Positions 31,740 through 44,900 of a stretch of DNA of 64,000 nt are shown piece after piece. Every line of letters starts with the position of its first letter. Position 1 is the first letter of the stretch. Position numbers and translations under genes: made by a program. The DNA comes from Mrakia gelida. Lineage: Eukaryota; Basidiomycota; Tremellomycetes; Cystofilobasidiales; Mrakiaceae. The stretch spans positions 930,001 through 994,000 of the forward strand of contig BRON01000007.1 in assembly GCA_024345305.1 (NCBI GenBank), read 5' to 3'. Under the pieces are notes generated by a model. That model saw nothing but the letters and a program-made list of their open reading frames with translations. It was not told where the DNA came from and ran no database searches.

Positions 31740-33490
31740 ATGTCCGGATTCTCTCTCTCTCGCCTTAGGGCAGTCTTGACTCCCTCCTCAACCTCAAACA
31801 CCTCACCCTCGGACTACACACCCCTCCCTCAAAGCACACGCTCCTCCTCTCCCTCCTCCCCCCCAACGCCCTCACCGTCCACCCTCCCCTTTGTCGTCCT
31901 AGGAATGAGCGTCCTCCTAGCCTGGAACGTCCTCTTATGTCTCTTCCCCCACTTCATCGCTCTCATCATGCCTTCGTCCCCTTCCCTCGCTCTCTCCCTC
32001 CCCTCCTCCCTCTCGCTCCTCGCAACAGCAACCAACTTCGTCTCCCTCGCGTGGTTGACCTTCAGGTCCTCCGCTGCTGGATCGGGTGCGGCTGCTGCTA
32101 AGGAGAGGGAACCCAACTCGGCTATCCGCTTTGGACTTTGGACGCTCGTGGGACTGCATGGAGCCCTGGTGGTAGGGATTCTGGTGGTGGGCAAGGAAGT
32201 TGAGTCGGCGGGAGGGGCGAAGGGAGTGTTGGTCGGGTTGGCAGCGTGGACCGTGGGAGTCATGTGGGCGGGGAGTTATCTGCAGGCTGGAGTAATGGAG
32301 TGTGCGGCTTTGTTTGGCCCGAAGGAAATCGGAGCTGTTCAACTGGGTCAAGGGCTGGTAGCGATCTCGGTGCGTCTCTTTCTCGTTCTCGAACGCGTCG
32401 TCGTTGAGACCTCCTTCGCTTCGCTCGAGCTGACCTTCTCTCTTCGTTGGGATGCAGGTCTCCACCGTCCAAGTAATCTCCTCCGTGGCTGCTTCCTCAG
32501 CTCCCAAGTCTCGTGAACCTCCGAGCTCCAACTCTGCTCCTCCAGCGGAGGAGACGTTCTCGTCGACCTTGCTCTTCGTTTCCATTGGGACGATCTTCCT
32601 CTTCTGTACGTTTCCTTCCCCACATCTTCGTCTCATCTGAAACTGACCACCCTCTTCCCGTCTTCACAGTCACCATCTACACGCACGCCGCCCTCGCTCG
32701 TCTCTCCCAACGAATCCTCCTCTCCTCTCCCTCCTCGCCCGCCCTCGACGCGTCAACTTCTATCTCCAAACAACCCACCACCTCCATGGAGATCCTTCGT
32801 CGAAACGGAATCATCAACATCACCATCGCCAGCGTCTTCCTCATCACCCTCTCGGTCTTCCCAGCTCTCACCGTCCGAGTCGTCGCGAAGGGAGTGAAGG
32901 GTTGGTGGAAAGCGAGTGGGATTTGGGTGCCTTTCGGGTTCTTTATCTACAACGGTGAGCCCCACACATCAATTACAAGCACTCGTCCTCGAGTTCCCTT
33001 CGCTGACTCCTCGCTGCTATGCGTTGACGATCGCAGGCGGTGATTTCCTCGGACGAACCCTCCCTTCGTTCCTCCCTCTCATCACCTCCCAACCAGCTCT
33101 CCTCGCCCTCGCTCTCCTCCGAATCGGCTTCATCCCCTTCTTCCTCCTCACCTCCAGCGTATCTTCCACTGTCCCGGACGCGATCTTCCTCCTCGGGCTG
33201 GGTCTTTTGGGCGTGAGCAACGGATTCGTCGCGTGAGTCCAACCCTAGTCTCTCCTCTTTCCCTACCCTCCTTCGCCTTCGTTTTTCGTCGAACTGACGC
33301 GTTTCTCCCCTTTGTTTTGTACTTCGGCAGCACCAACGCCCTAATCCTCTCCTCCTCGCCAGCTCTGAACCCTAAGATCGAGCCCGAAGAGAGAGAGGTT
33401 GCGTCCGTCGTCGCGATCTTTATTCTCGTTGGAGGTCTTGTTGGAGGGAGCGCTGCCTCGTTTGGGCTGTTGGCTTTGAAGGGAGCGTAG
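31740..33490 (+). CDS. Equilibrative nucleoside transporter (SLC29/FUN26 family)
   Basis: Exons are 31740-32369, 32458-32605, 32670-32954, 33037-33232 and 33331-33490, giving 472 aa. About 11 hydrophobic segments follow a Ser/Pro-rich cytosolic N terminus. Family motifs are VLGMSVLLAWNVLLCLFPHF in the first helix, FGFFIYNGGDFLGRTLPSFL in the second half, and GLGLLGVSNGFVATNALIL near the end. These match fungal Fun26-like ENT proteins, which move nucleosides or related compounds across intracellular or plasma membranes. All junctions keep phase. A leader-intron acceptor lies just upstream. The stop is followed by only 233 bp before the ARF-GEF gene on the same strand. Confidence 0.9.
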
Positions 33491-33723
33491 ATATCTCTCA
33501 TCTTTACCCATATATGTATATCGACTCCGAGCGTCCGCGTCGACTCGGTTCCACGTATCGAAAACAAAAACCCTTACTCCGCATTAGAGTTCGCGTTAAC
33601 CCGTCTCGCGTCTCAGCTCGACCTCCTTCCCTCCCTCCCAACCATCTCAACACTCCCCTCCCCCCCTTCCCTTCCCGCTTAGCTCCCAGAGCGAAGCCCA
33701 CCACCAACAAACAGACTCTCGAG

Positions 33724-36700
33724 ATGATGGACCTCCCTCGCTCGCATCTCGTGTTAGCGAACGTGACGACTGTAGCCGGAGCGATGAAGAAGAACTCTCG
33801 TTGGGCTCACTCGTCGTCGTACACGGGAGGACCAGGAGGTCCCAACGCAGGAAGGAGGAGACAACAACAACAACAGCAGCAGCAGCAGCAGAGGCTGAGA
33901 GGAGCGAACGGGGACGAGGAAGGAGGAGGCGGAGGGGATAGTGGGGGGCGAGAGAGAGAAGGAGGGGGAAGGGAAGGAGGAGGAGGAGGGAACAGCAGTA
34001 GTGTCCAGGAAGGGGAGGAGGAGCTGATGGGGGGGTTCGTGGAGTTGAGGTGGAAGGTCGTGGAGAGTGAAGGTAAGCAAACCATTGTATACTTTGTTAT
34101 AAGAGTCTACAAAGAAAAGCTAACACTCTCGCTCGTCTTTAGAACTCCCTCCCCTCACCGCTCTCGTCGCTCCCTTCCTCTCTCTGATCCGATCTCCTCT
34201 CACCACGGGACCCATCACCTCCCACGCTCTCACCGCCATCCTCTCCCTCCTCACTCTCTTCCCACCAGCAACCAACAACCCCTCAGAGGACCTCACCAAA
34301 GCTCTCAGCGACATCTCATGGGCCGTCACTCACTGCAAGTTCGAGGCTTCAGACTCTCAAGGGGACGAGGTCGTCCTCCTCAAGATCTTGGGAGTTATTG
34401 GCAAGGTGGTGGAAGGATGGGGTGGGGATGGGACTGGGGAAGGGAAGGGTGTAGCGTTGGGGGATAAGGAGGTGTGTGAGATGCTTGAGACGGGGTTGGG
34501 GATGTGTTGTCAGATGAGGTTGAGTGGTGAGCTTCGACGTTTCCCTTCCCTTCCCGTCTCGACGCGTCTCTCTTTCTCGCTTTCCCTTCTCTCTACCCCT
34601 ACTCACACACACCTCCACCACTCTCTTCGTCTGTAGAACTCCTCCGCCGAACAGCCGAAACGACCGTCCAATCGATGGTTCGAGTCGTCTTCAGCCATCT
34701 CAAAACGCTCGACCCTTCCGTCCCTCCTCCGTCGACCCTCCCCGTCGCCGCCGTCGAATCAGCTTCAACTTCGGCACCAGCAGCACCCTCGGAGTCAGCT
34801 TCGACGGCTACGATCTTGGAATCGGAAGGGATCGCTCCTATCGCTCCTATGGATCCGACAGCTCTTCCTCTGGCTGCTTTCGAGCCCAAGACGCCGACGA
34901 ACGAGGTTCCTCCTCCTGTTCTGGATGGTGAGTTTTGAGCTCCCACGGGCTTCGTGTCGATCTGTCGTTCTCGCCTCTGACCTTCTCGACTTCTGTACCC
35001 TCGTCTCTCGTCTTCGCAGAATCAGCCCTCCCAACCTCTCCCACCTCCCCTCTCCCTCCCGCCCACCACCAACCCACCCCAACCATCATCTTCGCCCCTT
35101 ACGGCTCCCCAACCACCACCGAACTCATCCGAGTCCTCATCACCCTCCTCAACCCTTCCGATCAACAACACACCGACTCCATGCGTCTCGCAGCCCTCGG
35201 AATCCTCAACGCCGCTCTCGAAGTCTCCGGCTCCCACATCGGACAATGGGAGGAAATGAGAGCCATGCTCTCCGACGAGGGGTGCAAGTACCTCTTCCAA
35301 CTCACTAGGTCGGACAGCAGTAACCTCCTTTCGAGCTCGCTTCGAACGACAAGCACGTTGTTCGCGACGATGAGGGTTCATCTCAAGCCTCAGCTGGAGC
35401 TGTTCCTTTCGTACCTTATTGATCGGTTGAGTCCACCGCCGAGCGCGCTGCATCCGAGTCATGGGGTGGGAGGGTCGAGTGCTAGTTCGGTTGCGGGAGG
35501 GACAGGGGCGACGTCGGAGAAGGAAGGAGGAGGAGGAGGGGGAGGTGGGCCGGTTGGATTGGGATTAACGGCTCACGGAGAGACGAGGGATTTGTTGTTA
35601 GAGGCGTTGGCTCATCTGGCGAGGTACCCGAGCTTCTTGGTGGATCTGTGGGTGAACTACGATTGTGATATGGATAGGGAGGATTTGTTTGAGAAGACGG
35701 TGGGGTTCTTGACGAGGGTGAGTCGCGTCCTCTCTCCTTTTCTTTTCGCTCGCTCGCTCGAGGACTAGTCGAGACTGTGAATGACTCGTTTGGTTTGGGT
35801 TTGCTTTGTCTGCGTTGGTGTTGACAGGGCGTCTACCCCAACTCGCCTAGCGTGGGAGGAGGAGGAAGCGAGACTCAGACGGACGCTCAGGCGATCTGTT
35901 TACATATCTTGCTTTCGTCGATCAACACGATGGCGGAGAGGGTGGAGAGTGGTGGATTGCCTTGGCCTGAGGTGAGTTTCTTGCTTCTGGCGACGATCTT
36001 GGCTCTTCGTTTGAGCCGAAACGAGACGAGTCGAGTCGAGACGCGTGCTGACCTTTGTCGTTCCCGCCTTCCCTCTCCCACCCGCTCTCCTCCCCCATCT
36101 TTCTTCCTCCTCCTCTCACCTCACCGATCATCCTCTTATCCACCGAACCTTCCCTCAACACAGTCTTACCCCCCTCCCACCTCCTTCCCAGCCACCAAAG
36201 AACGGAAACGAATCCTCCTCGCCGGAGCCGTTCGGTTCAACACCAAACCCAAACTCGGTCTCGCCTTCCTCGAATCCAACGGTCTCCTCACCAACGTCCC
36301 TGGACCCGAACGATCCAAAGCCATCGCGAGCTTGCTGAAGTCGACGCCGAAACTCGACAAGACCATGCTGGGAGACTACCTGGGTCGACCGGAGAACGTC
36401 GAGGTGCTGAGGGCGTTCATTGGGTTGTTCGATTTCAAGGATGTGAGTAGCTCAAGCGAGGGGTAGCAAGATTGGTGGGTGGGGAGGAAGGGGATGGAAG
36501 CAAGAGACGGAAGGCTGACCTCGCTCGTTCGTCTGGTTTCGCAGAAACTCGTCGCCGACGCGATGCGAGACCTTCTCGAGGCTTTCCGACTTCCAGGAGA
36601 GTCTCAACAGATCTCGAGAGTCACGGAGACGTTCGCTGAGATATACTTCGCTTCCGGACCTGGTTCGTCGAACTCCTACCTCTTTGTCGCGTCCTTTCTT

Positions 36701-39700
36701 CGTTCGTCGAGCTGACTCCCAATTCTTCGTCGCGTTCGTTTTTGTCTGCAGCCGAGATTCAATCCGCCGACGCCGTCTACGTTCTCGCCTTCTCCATCAT
36801 CATGCTCAACACGGATCTGTTCTCTCCTCAGGTGAGGAAGAGGATGACCTTCGAGGACTACAAGAAGAACCTCAGGGGAGTGAACCTCAACGCCGATTTC
36901 TCGGATACCTTCCTCGTGAGTCGAGTCGCGTCTTTCTCTTCTCGTCTCGTCTCGCTCGAGAGCTGACCCTTTTTGTAACTGGTTGGTGTGGTGGCGCAGA
37001 TGGACATCTACGAGTCGATCAAGAAGAGGGAGATCATCCTTCCCGCTGAGCATCAAGGACAGCTCGGGTTCGATTACGCTTGGAAGGAGTTGCTCGCTAG
37101 GGCTCCTGCTGCTGGTTCGTTCTTTCTCCCTCTCTCTCTCTCTCCTCGAGCGTCTTCTTCGACTGACATTGTATGCTTCTTACAGGTCCCATGCTCGTGT
37201 GCGACAGCCCTCTGTTCGATCGAGACATGTTCAACGTCGTTTCGAAGCAGGTCATCTCGTCCATCGCCTACGCGTCAGTTCTCTCGTCAAAGCTTTCCTT
37301 CTCCTCGACGAGCGTTCGCTAAGCCGCCTCTTTCGCAACAGCTTCACCACCTTCAACGACGACTACGTGATCCAACGAGCCATCACCGGGTTCCGTCAGT
37401 GCGCGACTCTCGCTGGGAAGTTCCATCTTCCTGAGGTCTTCGACCACATCGTCATGGCTCTCTCGCAGAGTGAGTCAACCTTCCTTCTCCTCTCTCTCAA
37501 CCCCTCGTCACCTCAGCTGACCACTCGAATCTTTCTCGTAGCTACCGGTCTCCTGGACGACCGAGATCCATCCCAATCCTCGCTCAACAACCCCGTCGTC
37601 GAAGTCGAAGGTCAATCTCTCACCGTCTCGGGACTCTCGGTTCGATTCGGTCTCAACTTCAAGGCTCAGCTCGCAGCTGTTGTCCTCTTCACCATCGCCA
37701 ACGGGAACGGGAACTCGATTCGAGAGGGATGGTCGCAGGTAAGCTCGACATTTCTCGTCTCGACTCCGAACGAGAGCTGACCCCTCCTTGTCTTCTTTCC
37801 GAACTCCAGATCTTCGAGATGTACCAGACCCTCTTCCTTCACTCTCTCCTCCCGACTCCCATGCTTCAGATGGAGGACTTCCTAGGCGGAACATCGATGA
37901 TCCCTCTGCAGGTCGCTCCTCCCGCCAGCGCTCGAGAGGATCGTCGTTCCGACGTTGGACTCCTCTCGACTCTCTCGTCCTACCTCCTCAGTCCTTACGG
38001 GTCGAGCGCGGACACCCTCGGAGTACCTACCTGCACGGACGATGAGGTTGAGGCTACCCTCTCGACGGTGGATTGCTTGGGATCGTGTCGGTTCGAGGAG
38101 CTTTACGGTCAGGTTGTGTGAGTTTGAGTTTCAGTTTCGCTCGTCGCGTCTCGTCATTCCCAGAACTCGAGCTGACGCCTCGTCTCTCGTTTTGCAGCGA
38201 CCTCGAACTTGACTCTCTCCTCTCCGCCATCCGAGCCATCAAGGACCTCGCGGATCGTCGAGCCTCGCCCAAAAAGGACGCTCCCCGAGATCCTCGTCGT
38301 CGACCGGAAGGATCGAAGAGCGGACGAGACTCGCCTGCTCCTTCGCTGAGGGATGGCCAGGTCGCTTACGATCCTGCGTCGGTGTTCCTCCTCGAGATGC
38401 TCATCAGTCTGACGAGCCAGTCGAAGGTCAACATCTCGGAGACTTGGTGAGTTTCGAGCGTTTCTCCGTTTCGCCTCGAGACGCGACTCTGACCTCCGAT
38501 TCGCCCTCTCATCGTCAGGCCCATCGTCTTCGAGCACCTCTCCCTCCTCATCTCGGCCGCCAACGTCTACAGTATCTTGCTCATCGAGCGAGCCGTCGTC
38601 GGTCTGCTGCGTCTTTGCCTCGTTATTTCGACTGAGGTGAGTTCTTGCACTGGTCTCGTTCACACAAGTCGAGGTCGAAACTGATCTTTGACTCGCTTCG
38701 TCTCCAGCCCTCGTTACGCGACCAGCTCTACGTCGCTTTGGACCTCCTTCGAAGTCTCCCTGGACCCATCCTCAACTCGGTTTCCGAACAGCTCATGGCT
38801 GGAGTCGCGAAGATCTTGGAGCAGGATTCGAGCTTGATCAAGTCAGTTCTCTTCGTTCTTCCTCTCCTCGCAACCATCGAGCTGACTCTCCTTTCCTCCT
38901 TCCTTCGGAACCAGGTCTCCCACCGAATGGGGTCTCGTCCTCGCTCTTGTTCGAGGATCCATCTCTCACCCCGAAGCTTCGAAGGTCGCCTTGAGCCTCG
39001 TCGAGAAGATTCTCGGTGGACAGTCAGGACCTGGAGTCACCGCCGACAACTTCTCGGGCCTCGTCTCGATCCTTTCGGACTTTGCTGGATTCGGTGGAGT
39101 GAGCGCTGCTGGACGACAGCAGCGAGGAAGGAGACCTACCGCGTCGGGAGTCACGTTCGTCTATCTTTCCTCTTCTTTCCCTCGTCGTGGACCGAACCTC
39201 GACTGACCTGGCCTTCCTTCGTCTTTCGGATACATAGGGAACCTGCCGTCGAGCGAGCTCTTCGTGCCATCGACGCCCTGTTCAACCTCAAGGAGCCGGC
39301 TGCTGCCCTCGTCGCTGCTTCATCTCTCCCTCCCGTCGAAGGTTCGTTTTCCCTCGTCGCACCTAGAGATCTGCTTCCTCCCACTCACCGTTCTCTCCCT
39401 CTCCATTTTTCTCTCTTGGTTAGCCTCCAAACTCTTCTGGCTACCCCCTCTCAAATCCCTCGGTACCCAAGTCGTCAACCCCTCCCGTGAAATCCGTCAA
39501 CGAGCTCTCGGCTACCTCCAACGAACCCTCCCAGGGAACCAACAACTCCCCACCACCTCCCTCTCCATCGCCTTCGAATCTGTCCTCTTCCCGACCCTCG
39601 ACGAACTTCTCAAGCCTCAGGTGTTCATGCTCGACCCCCAAGGGATGGAGGAGACGAGACTTCGAGCTCAGGCACTGCTGTGTCGAGTGTTCTTGGTTTA

Positions 39701-40188
39701 CCTGTCGGAGAAGGGAGAGGAGGAGGATATCACGGAGCTTTGGTTGGGAGTGATCGACGTGCTGGATAGGTTGATGAATAGTGGGAAGCCGGATCAGTTG
39801 GTGAGTGTCGTTCGCTCGTTTTCTTCTAAACGCGTCGAGCTTTCCTTCGCTCCCATCTCGTCTACCCTCCCCTCAATCAATCGCTAACTCTCCTCTCCCC
39901 CCTCCTCTTCTCGTTCCCGTTTCGCAGTACGAAGCCGTGCCCGAATCTCTCAAGAACCTCCTCCTCGTCCTCCACTCGTCCTCGATCCTCCTCCCTCCCG
40001 TCTCGCCCGACCCTCGGACGGAGAGCCAGAGGGCGTTCTGGAACACTACCTACGAGAGGATCGAGAGGTTCTTGCCCACGTTCTTGGAGGGACTGTTCCC
40101 TCCTCCCCCTCCTCCCCCGCCCGCACCCGTGGTCGTCGAGGAGAAGGTTGTTGAGGAGAAGGAGGAGAGGAAGGAGGAGCTTGCTTGA
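33724..40188 (+). CDS. GEA2: Sec7-domain ARF guanine-nucleotide exchange factor, GBF1/Gea1-Gea2 type
   Basis: Twenty phase-consistent exons encode 1581 aa: 33724-34072, 34143-34526, 34637-34927, 35020-35717, 35828-35971, 36164-36442, 36545-36662, 36752-36915, 37000-37114, 37186-37273, 37342-37469, 37542-37738, 37810-38117, 38198-38446, 38519-38636, 38708-38841, 38915-39154, 39238-39341, 39424-39800, 39928-40188. It has a DCB region (ISWAVTHCKFEASD; MCCQMRLSELLRRTAE), a HUS box (NYDCD, about residue 553), and a Sec7 domain about 628-815 with the catalytic glutamic finger in FRLPGES (about Glu734) and LNTDLFSPQVRKRMTFEDY. C-terminal HDS regions follow. It activates Arf1-type GTPases at the Golgi for COPI recruitment. 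A ten-residue polyglutamine run sits near residue 47; a Pro-rich and Glu-rich tail ends the protein. Confidence 0.93.
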
Positions 40189-40418
40189 GAGGAGAGGGAC
40201 TTTGCTTAGGTTTAGAGCTTGATAGATACCTTGCTAGATATTATTTCTTTACGAACGTCTTATTTTCTTGGACTTGCAGAGGGAAGGGAAGAGCGCAAGA
40301 CGAATTCGAGCGACGGACGCGTTCGACCCTCGACTCTCTGCTCTCGCTCTCGCTCTTTTTCTTGTCCCAACCCCTCGCATCACGAGAAAAAGTAGAAATC
40401 ATCAAGATCGTCGTCACA
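40189..40418. other. Convergent gap between the ARF-GEF and a MYND gene
   Basis: Two stops face each other across 230 bp. The sequence near 40225-40260 is AT-rich, suitable for polyadenylation of the ARF-GEF transcript. Confidence 0.4.
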
Positions 40419-41638
40419 TCAAATCGCACTCAACCAGTTCTGTAAACTCTCCCACGGCTCAGGATCCTCCACCGTCGTTTCCAGCATCCCAACCAGCAAG
40501 GGGAAGCTCACGAAGAACTCGCTGTTTCTGGCGACGAGCGAAGACGATGAAGGAGATGGTCAGTGAGCTGGGGTAGAGAAGAGGGGAGGAGGGAGAGGGA
40601 AAGAATAGTGGGGAAGGAGAAAAACTCACGGCAGCAAGATCTTGACGCATCCGAGGAACTCGTCGTCTGATTTGCGGGCGGCGACTCCTTCGAGGTGATT
40701 TGGTAGCTGGGACAACATAACGGGGAAGCCGTGATGTTAGAGCAGGGAATCGTGAGGATTGGGGTCAAGAGGATGGGACTCGAAGAGCCAGAAGAAGTGA
40801 GGAGGGAGAGATGAGAGGGACGAACGCTCTCAATGATCTCGAACTTCAGGATCGAGAAGCTATCCTGGAGGATCTTGGCTTCGGGATGATGTGACACTTC
40901 AAGTGAGAGGGTGTGGGTTCTCTAAAGGTTGAGAAGACGGGGAAACCCAGTCAGCGTCGAGAAAGAAAGGGAGGGGAGCGAACGTCAAGCGGACGACGCG
41001 AACGTACCGTCTTCTCCCGTTCCACCACGTCCCAGACTCGGAAGACTTGAAGATAGAAGCCCAAAATGGTGAAGAGGTGAGCACTGAGCCATTGTGTGAG
41101 AGTTGCTCTCATAGGTGCGTCCTTCGAGGCTGAAAGGACGAGAGCGGGGAGGTCGAAGGTCAGCTCGTTCCCTGCGAGGGAAAGTATAGAGAGGAAGCGA
41201 GACTGACTCACGTTTTGGTACGACTGGTCTCTGAGCTTGAGCTGTGATGATGCTCTGGAGGTGAGCTTCCTGTCTGCGAGTCTCCTTGCAGACCTTTCGA
41301 TGGATGGGCCAGTCGACCTTCTGGCCTGAGTAGGGTCGTCGGTTGAAATCAGCTTCTCTCCCTGCTTTTGGAGGGCGATAAGGGTCGAATGAGGACGACT
41401 TACAGGCTACGGAGCAGTAGGTATTCGTCAAGCAGCTCTTGCAGCTGGAGGAGAAACGAGGAAGGTGAGCGAGGGTTTGGAAGAACGAACGAGGAGAAGG
41501 GGAGGAGAAGCGGGAGGAGGGAGGTGCTCACCACATCAGTTCGCCCTTTGCACACGATTTGAGACAGACGTTACACCGGCCCATCGCAGGCTTAGTAGGT
41601 TTCTTCCTGTTGAAGATTGAGAAGGAAGAGAATAACAT
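40419..41638 (-). CDS. MYND-type zinc finger protein
   Basis: Exons on minus are 41638-41532, 41444-41404, 41325-41212, 41129-41008, 40921-40826, 40706-40630 and 40527-40419, giving 221 aa. A start at 41584 (MGRCNVC) would give 203 aa; I prefer 41638 because it is the first in-frame ATG. The N-terminal MYND finger is complete: CNVCLKSC, CCKSC, YCSVACQKVDWPIHRKVC, assembled from three exons. The rest (LTQWLSAHLFTILGFYLQVF; EVSHHPEAKILQDSFSILKF) is an alpha/beta region without a recognised catalytic domain and no SET motif. MYND fingers bind proline-rich partners. Unlike the MYND protein at 22748, all eight ligands are canonical. Confidence 0.82.
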
Positions 41639-41987
41639 GGTTGGAGGACAGGAAGCGAAAGAGCGACGGAAGGGAGGAAAGGTGAGCTTCGTCTTTCGAG
41701 CTTCTTCTCCCCTTCGTTCGATGGATCTTAACGTCGACCCTGCTAAACACCCTTTCAACTTGATATCAGCTCTTCCTATGGCTCTGGGGACCTTTCCTTT
41801 CACGTCGTCACCCTCTTGGCTGCATGAAGGGATTCTTTCAGGTCCAACCGACCTTCAGGCACGCTTCCCTTTAGCTCCAGAAACAAGCCTCCCCCCTCTC
41901 CCTCCCTCTCTCGCTTCCCTCCCTTCTCTCTCTCAACTACAACAACCTCATCCTCCTTCGGATCATCGATAACCACTCCTCCTCGCC
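41639..41987. promoter_or_regulatory. Divergent promoter, MYND gene and first OPT gene
   Basis: These 349 bp separate two diverging start codons. The OPT side is a CT-rich leader rich in CTCCCTC runs. No specific factor site was identified. Confidence 0.4.
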
Positions 41988-44900
41988 ATGGCTCGACCTT
42001 CAACGTCCGCCTCTCGACAAGGGACGGCCATCTCGTCTCGCTCTCGTCCTCGAACGAACGGCAGCTTTCGTCCAGGAACCTCCGGAGGAGGAGATCAACG
42101 ACCTGATACAGCAGAGAGCACCATCAGCACTCTAGGACCAGCAGAGAGGACCTTCAGACCAGATCAGGACGAGTTCGACGAGGAGGAGATGGAGGATACA
42201 GACGAAGGAGAGGAGAGCGAAGCAGAGGACGGCGTGTTTGCTTTCTCGAGACCGCAAACGGGGAAACCACCTCCTCCCTCCTCCTCAGCAGGAGGAAGCG
42301 TTCTCTCCTCCTTCTCCCAGTCAGGAAGGTTCTCCCTCCAACCCTCAACCTCAGGAGCCTACATCGACAACAACAACCGTCAATCCTACAACTCGTCAAC
42401 CATCCCCGAAGCAGCGACCTCAACCCTCCCAACCTTCGCCTATTCAGCCTCCTCCCCAACTCCAAACAGACCCTCCACAGCAGTCTCCACCTCCTCCCCT
42501 CTCAGACAACAACAACAACCTCGTCTTCGATCCACCACCAACGAAACCTACGACAGTCGAGACGACCACTCGAGCTTCAAGGAAGGAGAGGAGAAGTCGT
42601 CGCATCGAGATCATGAACACGGGATCCCGCTCAGGTCGTTCACTTCGCTCGTGCCTGAGCCGATAATGCGTAGCGATGGAGGGACAGGGAGCGTGTCTGC
42701 TTCTGGGACTGGAACTGGGAGTGGAAGTGGGAGTGGGCGGGATTCGAGACTTTGGGCGAACAGGAGGAAGTCGGGAGCGGGGGAGGGAGGAGGAGGAGGG
42801 CAAGAGGAGAGGAGAGCGTCCAGGAGGATCAGTTCGTTGGGTAGGTCGGAGACGATCCCTGATGGAGCTCAGATGAGGGAGGTTGGGAGGTTGAGTGGGC
42901 AGACGATGGATGATTACGAGAAGTGAGTTCGTCGTCGCTTGGTGGGAGGAGAGGAGAAGGGAGGAGGAGGGAGGAGTTGAAGCTGACCTCGCGACGTTTT
43001 GTTTTTGGTTCTCGAAGAGGAGAGATCGGAGCCGATATGCATGAGGACGACAGCCCTTACGACGAAGTCAGAGCTTCGGTTTCAAACATCGATGATCCTG
43101 AGATGCCTGGTGAGCTCGGTCCCTCTCTCTATCTTCCCTCGTCACGGCTCTTCAACTGCCTCGAGCTCTCGTGGTTTTCCTTTCCCTCCCTACCCAGCTC
43201 TCACCTTCCGCGTCTGGGTCATCGGAATCCTTCTCTCCCTCGCCATCGCAGCCATCAACACCTTCCTCTACTTCCGAAACAACTCGCCTTCTATCCCTTC
43301 GATCCTCATCCTGTGGGTTCTCTTCGTTCGTCTCGAGATAACGACGGCGTCGAGCTTACCTCTTCTTCGTTCGTTCGACAGCCTCGTCGCCTTCCCGATG
43401 GGCAAGGTTCTCGCTTGGTCGCTTCCCTTGACGGAATGGACGATTCCTTCTCGAGTTCCTATATTCGGAGGTTGGAGCTTCTCGCTCAATCCTGGACCGT
43501 TCAACATCAAGGTGAGGAGAAGCGACGGGAACGAAGGGACGCGTCGAGACGAGACGAGCACTGACAACTTATTTTTTCCTCCCCTCATCTTCGACTGCAG
43601 GAACACGCTCTTATCGCTATGATGGCTAGCGTCTCGAATGTCCAGGCGTACGCTCTCCAAGCTTCCGTCGCGAGTGCGATCTACTACAAGGTCGACTTCC
43701 CCATCGGGTGAGCCGAACATCCCACCTCTCTCGACCATATTTTCGACCTCGACTGACGTCCTCGCGTCTTTTCGTATCAGGTTCGAGTTCCTTCTCGTCC
43801 TCTCGACCCAGCTCACAGGGCTGACTCTCGCTGGATGGACGCGTCGATTCCTCGTGCGTCCTTTCCACTTGCTTTCCTCTCGTGATCGAAGCTCACGCCC
43901 TCCCCCATCTCGCCTCGACTTCGCAGATCTGGCCAGCCTCTCTCATCTGGCCTCAAGTCCTCATCATCTGCACCATCCTCAACACTCTTCACGCTGAGGA
44001 CGACGGCTTCGACGGACAAATGACTCGACACCGATTCTTCTTCATCTTCATCGCTGCTTCCTTCTTCTACTACTTCCTCCCTGGTGAGTTTTGGAGCCCC
44101 TCGCTTCTTCCTCGTACTTCTGGAGCTGACGATGTACGTTCTCGCTTCTCAGGCTACCTCTTCGGAGCTTTGAGCTACTTCTCTTGGGTGTGCTGGATCA
44201 AACCGAGTCAGTTCCTCGTATCGTCTTTCTCGTTTTGCTTCTCTCTTCGGCCCCGTTCTGACCTTTCCCCTTCCTTCTTGCTCTCCCCCACATGCAGACA
44301 ACGTCGTCGTAAACCAGCTCTTCGGATCAGCAACAGGACTCGGGATGGGAATCCTCACGTTCGACTGGAGTCAAATCAACTGGATCGGTTCGCCTCTCGT
44401 CTCGCCTTGGTGGGCCGAAGTCAACATCGGAGTCGGCTTCGTCCTTGGAGTCTGGATCATTGTTCCTTGCCTCTACTACACGAACGTGAGCTCGCTCAAC
44501 CAGCTCACTCGAACGCGACTTCTCTCGACCTTCCCGCTGACCTTTCCGTTCCTTCGTCTTTCATCAGGTCTGGAACTTTCGCTACCTCCCCATCCTCTCC
44601 AGTACCGCCTTCGATCGTTTCGGACGACCCTACAACTACACACGAGTTCTCTCGCCTACCAAGGAGTTCGACGCGACCGCCTACGCCGCTTACTCTCCAG
44701 TCTACCTCACCGCGTCGTTCGCCATGGTCTACATCATCGCGATGGCTCTCACGACGGCAGCTCTCGTCCATACGGCTCTCTTCTATGGGAAGACGATCTG
44801 GGAAGGGATCAAGGGGAACCGAGTCGAGGAGGACGACGTTCACGCGAGGTTGATGAGAAGTTATCCTGAGGTGCCGAAGTGGTGAGCTCGAGTTTGCTCT